A program made the position numbers and the translations under genes. Positions 21,985 through 23,325 of a stretch of DNA of 23,325 bases are shown here, piece by piece (position 1 is the stretch's first letter; every line of letters starts with the position of its first letter). The stretch comes from UMGS1908 sp964432825 (GTDB taxonomy: Bacteria > Bacillota > Clostridia > Christensenellales > UBA1242), in contig CAYSOX010000017.1 of the NCBI GenBank assembly GCA_964432825.1, forward strand, positions 1 to 23,325, written 5' to 3'. The notes under the pieces are model-generated. The model had not been told where the DNA came from and made no database searches. It saw nothing but the letters and a program-made list of their open reading frames with translations.

Positions 21985-22644
21985 TTATTCAACTACTATA
22001 TTCTCACAAAATTTCAATTTTAGCAAGTCATTTTTTGTCAAATATTTCTCTCTGGACTTTAATGTTTTTAATGTGTATCTTACAAATGCTTTAAAATCCT
22101 CACTTTTATCCTCTTTGTAAAACCTACCAAAATATTTTGCAAGTTCATCCATTGACGAATTTTGACCCGAAAATACAGCCTTAATTACCGAATAAAACTT
22201 GCCGTGCTCTTCAATAATTTCATCCTCTGTTATTTGATAGCCATTATTTTGTAAAAAATCTCTCAAAATTTCAGCATCTTGCATGGGTTGAAGCAAAAAC
22301 TTGTTAAAAACCCCCCTCTTAGGATTTTGAGATAAAATCTTTACCATTTCATTGCCACCCATTCCCGCAATTATCACCATATCACAAACTTGTATATCCG
22401 TTAATTTCAACAATCCATCCGAAACCACACATCTTGCACGCCCAATTTTTAGATACTCTAAAAGTGCATTTTGGGCTTTTTCTAGACACTTTTCGGAAAT
22501 ATCCGTAGCCACAACATTTTCAGATAAATTTTCATCCAAAATCGCTTTAGATAAAATGCCATGGTCGGCACCGATATCCAATATTTGAGTATTACACGCG
22601 CCAACCATCTGCAACAACTTTTTCATCCGTTTACTTAGTTTCAT
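21985..22644 (-). CDS. trmK: tRNA (adenine22-N1)-methyltransferase
   Basis: A 219-residue class I SAM-dependent methyltransferase that makes m1A22 in tRNA. Motif I is ILDIGADHGILSKAI (21-35), followed by VVATDIS (44-50), GMGGNEMVKIL (94-104) and the LLQPM segment in place of the usual catalytic strand motif, as in TrmK/YqfN; the C-terminal part is helical. The ATG shares one base with the rpoD stop (TAATG), so translation is likely coupled. The rpoD-trmK order is conserved in Firmicutes. Confidence 0.93.
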   Translation of the reverse strand: MKLSKRMKKLLQMVGACNTQILDIGADHGILSKAILDENLSENVVATDISEKCLEKAQNALLEYLKIGRARCVVSDGLLKLTDIQVCDMVIIAGMGGNEMVKILSQNPKRGVFNKFLLQPMQDAEILRDFLQNNGYQITEDEIIEEHGKFYSVIKAVFSGQNSSMDELAKYFGRFYKEDKSEDFKAFVRYTLKTLKSREKYLTKNDLLKLKFCENIVVE

Positions 22645-23325
22645 TAATCCAAAAAGTCCTTCAATCTTTTGCTTCTTGATGGATGGCGAAGTTTTTTCAA
22701 CGCCTTTGCCTCGATTTGACGAATTCTTTCACGCGTAACATTAAACTCTCGACCAACTTCTTCCAAGGTTTTTGCATGACCATCTTCCAAACCATACCGC
22801 ATCATAACAACCTTTTGTTCACGCGGTGTTAAACTTCCAAGAACACTAACTAATTGCTCTTTTAACATTGATGTTGTCGCAGATTCTTCAGGAGTTGCAG
22901 TATTTGTATCCTTGATGAAACTTCCAAGACTACTATCCTCTTCTTCACCAACGGGAGTTTCCAAAGATACAGTATCTTGTGCAATTCTTTGAATATCTCT
23001 AACTTTTGCCTCGCTGATGCCCATTTCTTTTGCAATTTCTGCTGGTGTTGGTTCGCGACCAAGTGACACCGTCAATTGTCTTGCCACCTTTCCTTGACGA
23101 TTGATGGTTTCTACCATATGAACAGGGATTCTTATAGTACGGGCTTGATCGGCAATTGCCCTAGTTATTGCTTGACGAATCCACCAAGTTGCATAGGTTG
23201 AGAACCTAAACCCTTTAGTGTAATCATATTTTTCAACCGCTTTAACCAAACCAAAGTTTCCTTCTTGAATTAAGTCCAAAAACATCATTCCTCTTCCGCC
23301 ATACTTTTTAGCAATGGCAACAACA
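22644..23325 (-). CDS. rpoD: Primary sigma factor RpoD/SigA, C-terminal part (runs off the right edge)
   Basis: The C-terminal 226 or so residues of the vegetative sigma factor. The frame stays open to 23325, and the codons before the first internal Met (23288) read VVAIAKKYGGRG, which continues region 2.1. So this is a truncated gene, not one starting at 23288. Region 2.2-2.4 has FLDLIQEGNFGLVKAVEKYD and STYATWWIRQAITRAIADQ; region 3 has RTIRIPVHMVETINR; region 4.2 has TLEEVGREFNVTRERIRQIE and ends HPSRSKRLKDFLD, the classic RpoD C-terminus. It should recognise the TTGACA/TATAAT promoters seen across the window. It is the upstream gene of an operon with trmK and the zinc-ribbon gene. Confidence 0.97.
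   Translation of the reverse strand, partial: VVAIAKKYGGRGMMFLDLIQEGNFGLVKAVEKYDYTKGFRFSTYATWWIRQAITRAIADQARTIRIPVHMVETINRQGKVARQLTVSLGREPTPAEIAKEMGISEAKVRDIQRIAQDTVSLETPVGEEEDSSLGSFIKDTNTATPEESATTSMLKEQLVSVLGSLTPREQKVVMMRYGLEDGHAKTLEEVGREFNVTRERIRQIEAKALKKLRHPSRSKRLKDFLD

Noticed and set aside
22644..23288. A complete short sigma factor starting at 23288
   Set aside because: The frame continues upstream to the window edge with canonical region 2.1 residues, so it is the C-terminal part of rpoD.

Overview
The window is low-GC DNA from an endospore-forming Firmicute, most likely an uncultured clostridial lineage. This rests on a spo0A gene, a complete spoIIAA-spoIIAB-spoIIAC operon, a SpoVB-type flippase, a YetF/DUF4363 pair, a T-box-controlled thrS, and strongly consensus sigma-A promoters (TTGACA-N17-TATAAT types) in AT-rich spacers. 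I see no phage genes, CRISPR array or intact transposase. The content is chromosomal housekeeping plus sporulation, with several uncharacterised genes.

Layout. Positions 1-398 (minus) are the 5' end of a 16S rRNA gene, fed by two near-identical tandem promoters with A-tract upstream elements (644-816). Just upstream, on the same strand, lies a double zinc-ribbon protein with a long Asp/Glu tail (849-1379), then spo0A (1832-2572) and a GNAT-type acyltransferase (2810-3940). A plus-strand block follows: SpoVB-like flippase, YetF/DUF421 membrane protein and DUF4363 protein (4038-6703). The spoIIA operon (6781-8311, minus) has a perfect Spo0A box upstream. Next come transketolase and a shikimate-kinase-like protein without a P-loop (8516-11063), then thrS with a complete T-box leader whose likely specifier is ACC (11329-13383).

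Positions 13530-16852 hold a three-gene operon: HAD phosphatase, patatin-like lipase, and a secreted, membrane-anchored metallo-beta-lactamase-fold hydrolase. Then come dtd (GTG start), a transglutaminase-like protein and a membrane-anchored coiled-coil protein (17047-20088). Opposite the coiled-coil gene, a perfect consensus promoter starts a highly structured leader or small RNA (about 20367-20530) ahead of a small zinc-ribbon membrane protein. An 80-nt nested inverted repeat resembling abutted IS3-type ends (21146-21225) separates this from the rpoD-trmK-zinc-ribbon operon, which runs off the right edge.

How the genes connect. Spo0A~P would activate spoIIA through the box at 8396-8404, and SpoIIAA/AB/sigma-F then run the forespore programme; the SpoVB-like flippase probably serves envelope or cortex precursor transport. 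The right-hand end supplies the vegetative sigma factor. The best leads for something undescribed are the structured RNA at 20367-20530, the transglutaminase/coiled-coil pair with an intervening terminator, the P-loop-less shikimate kinase relative, and the HAD-patatin-MBL operon.
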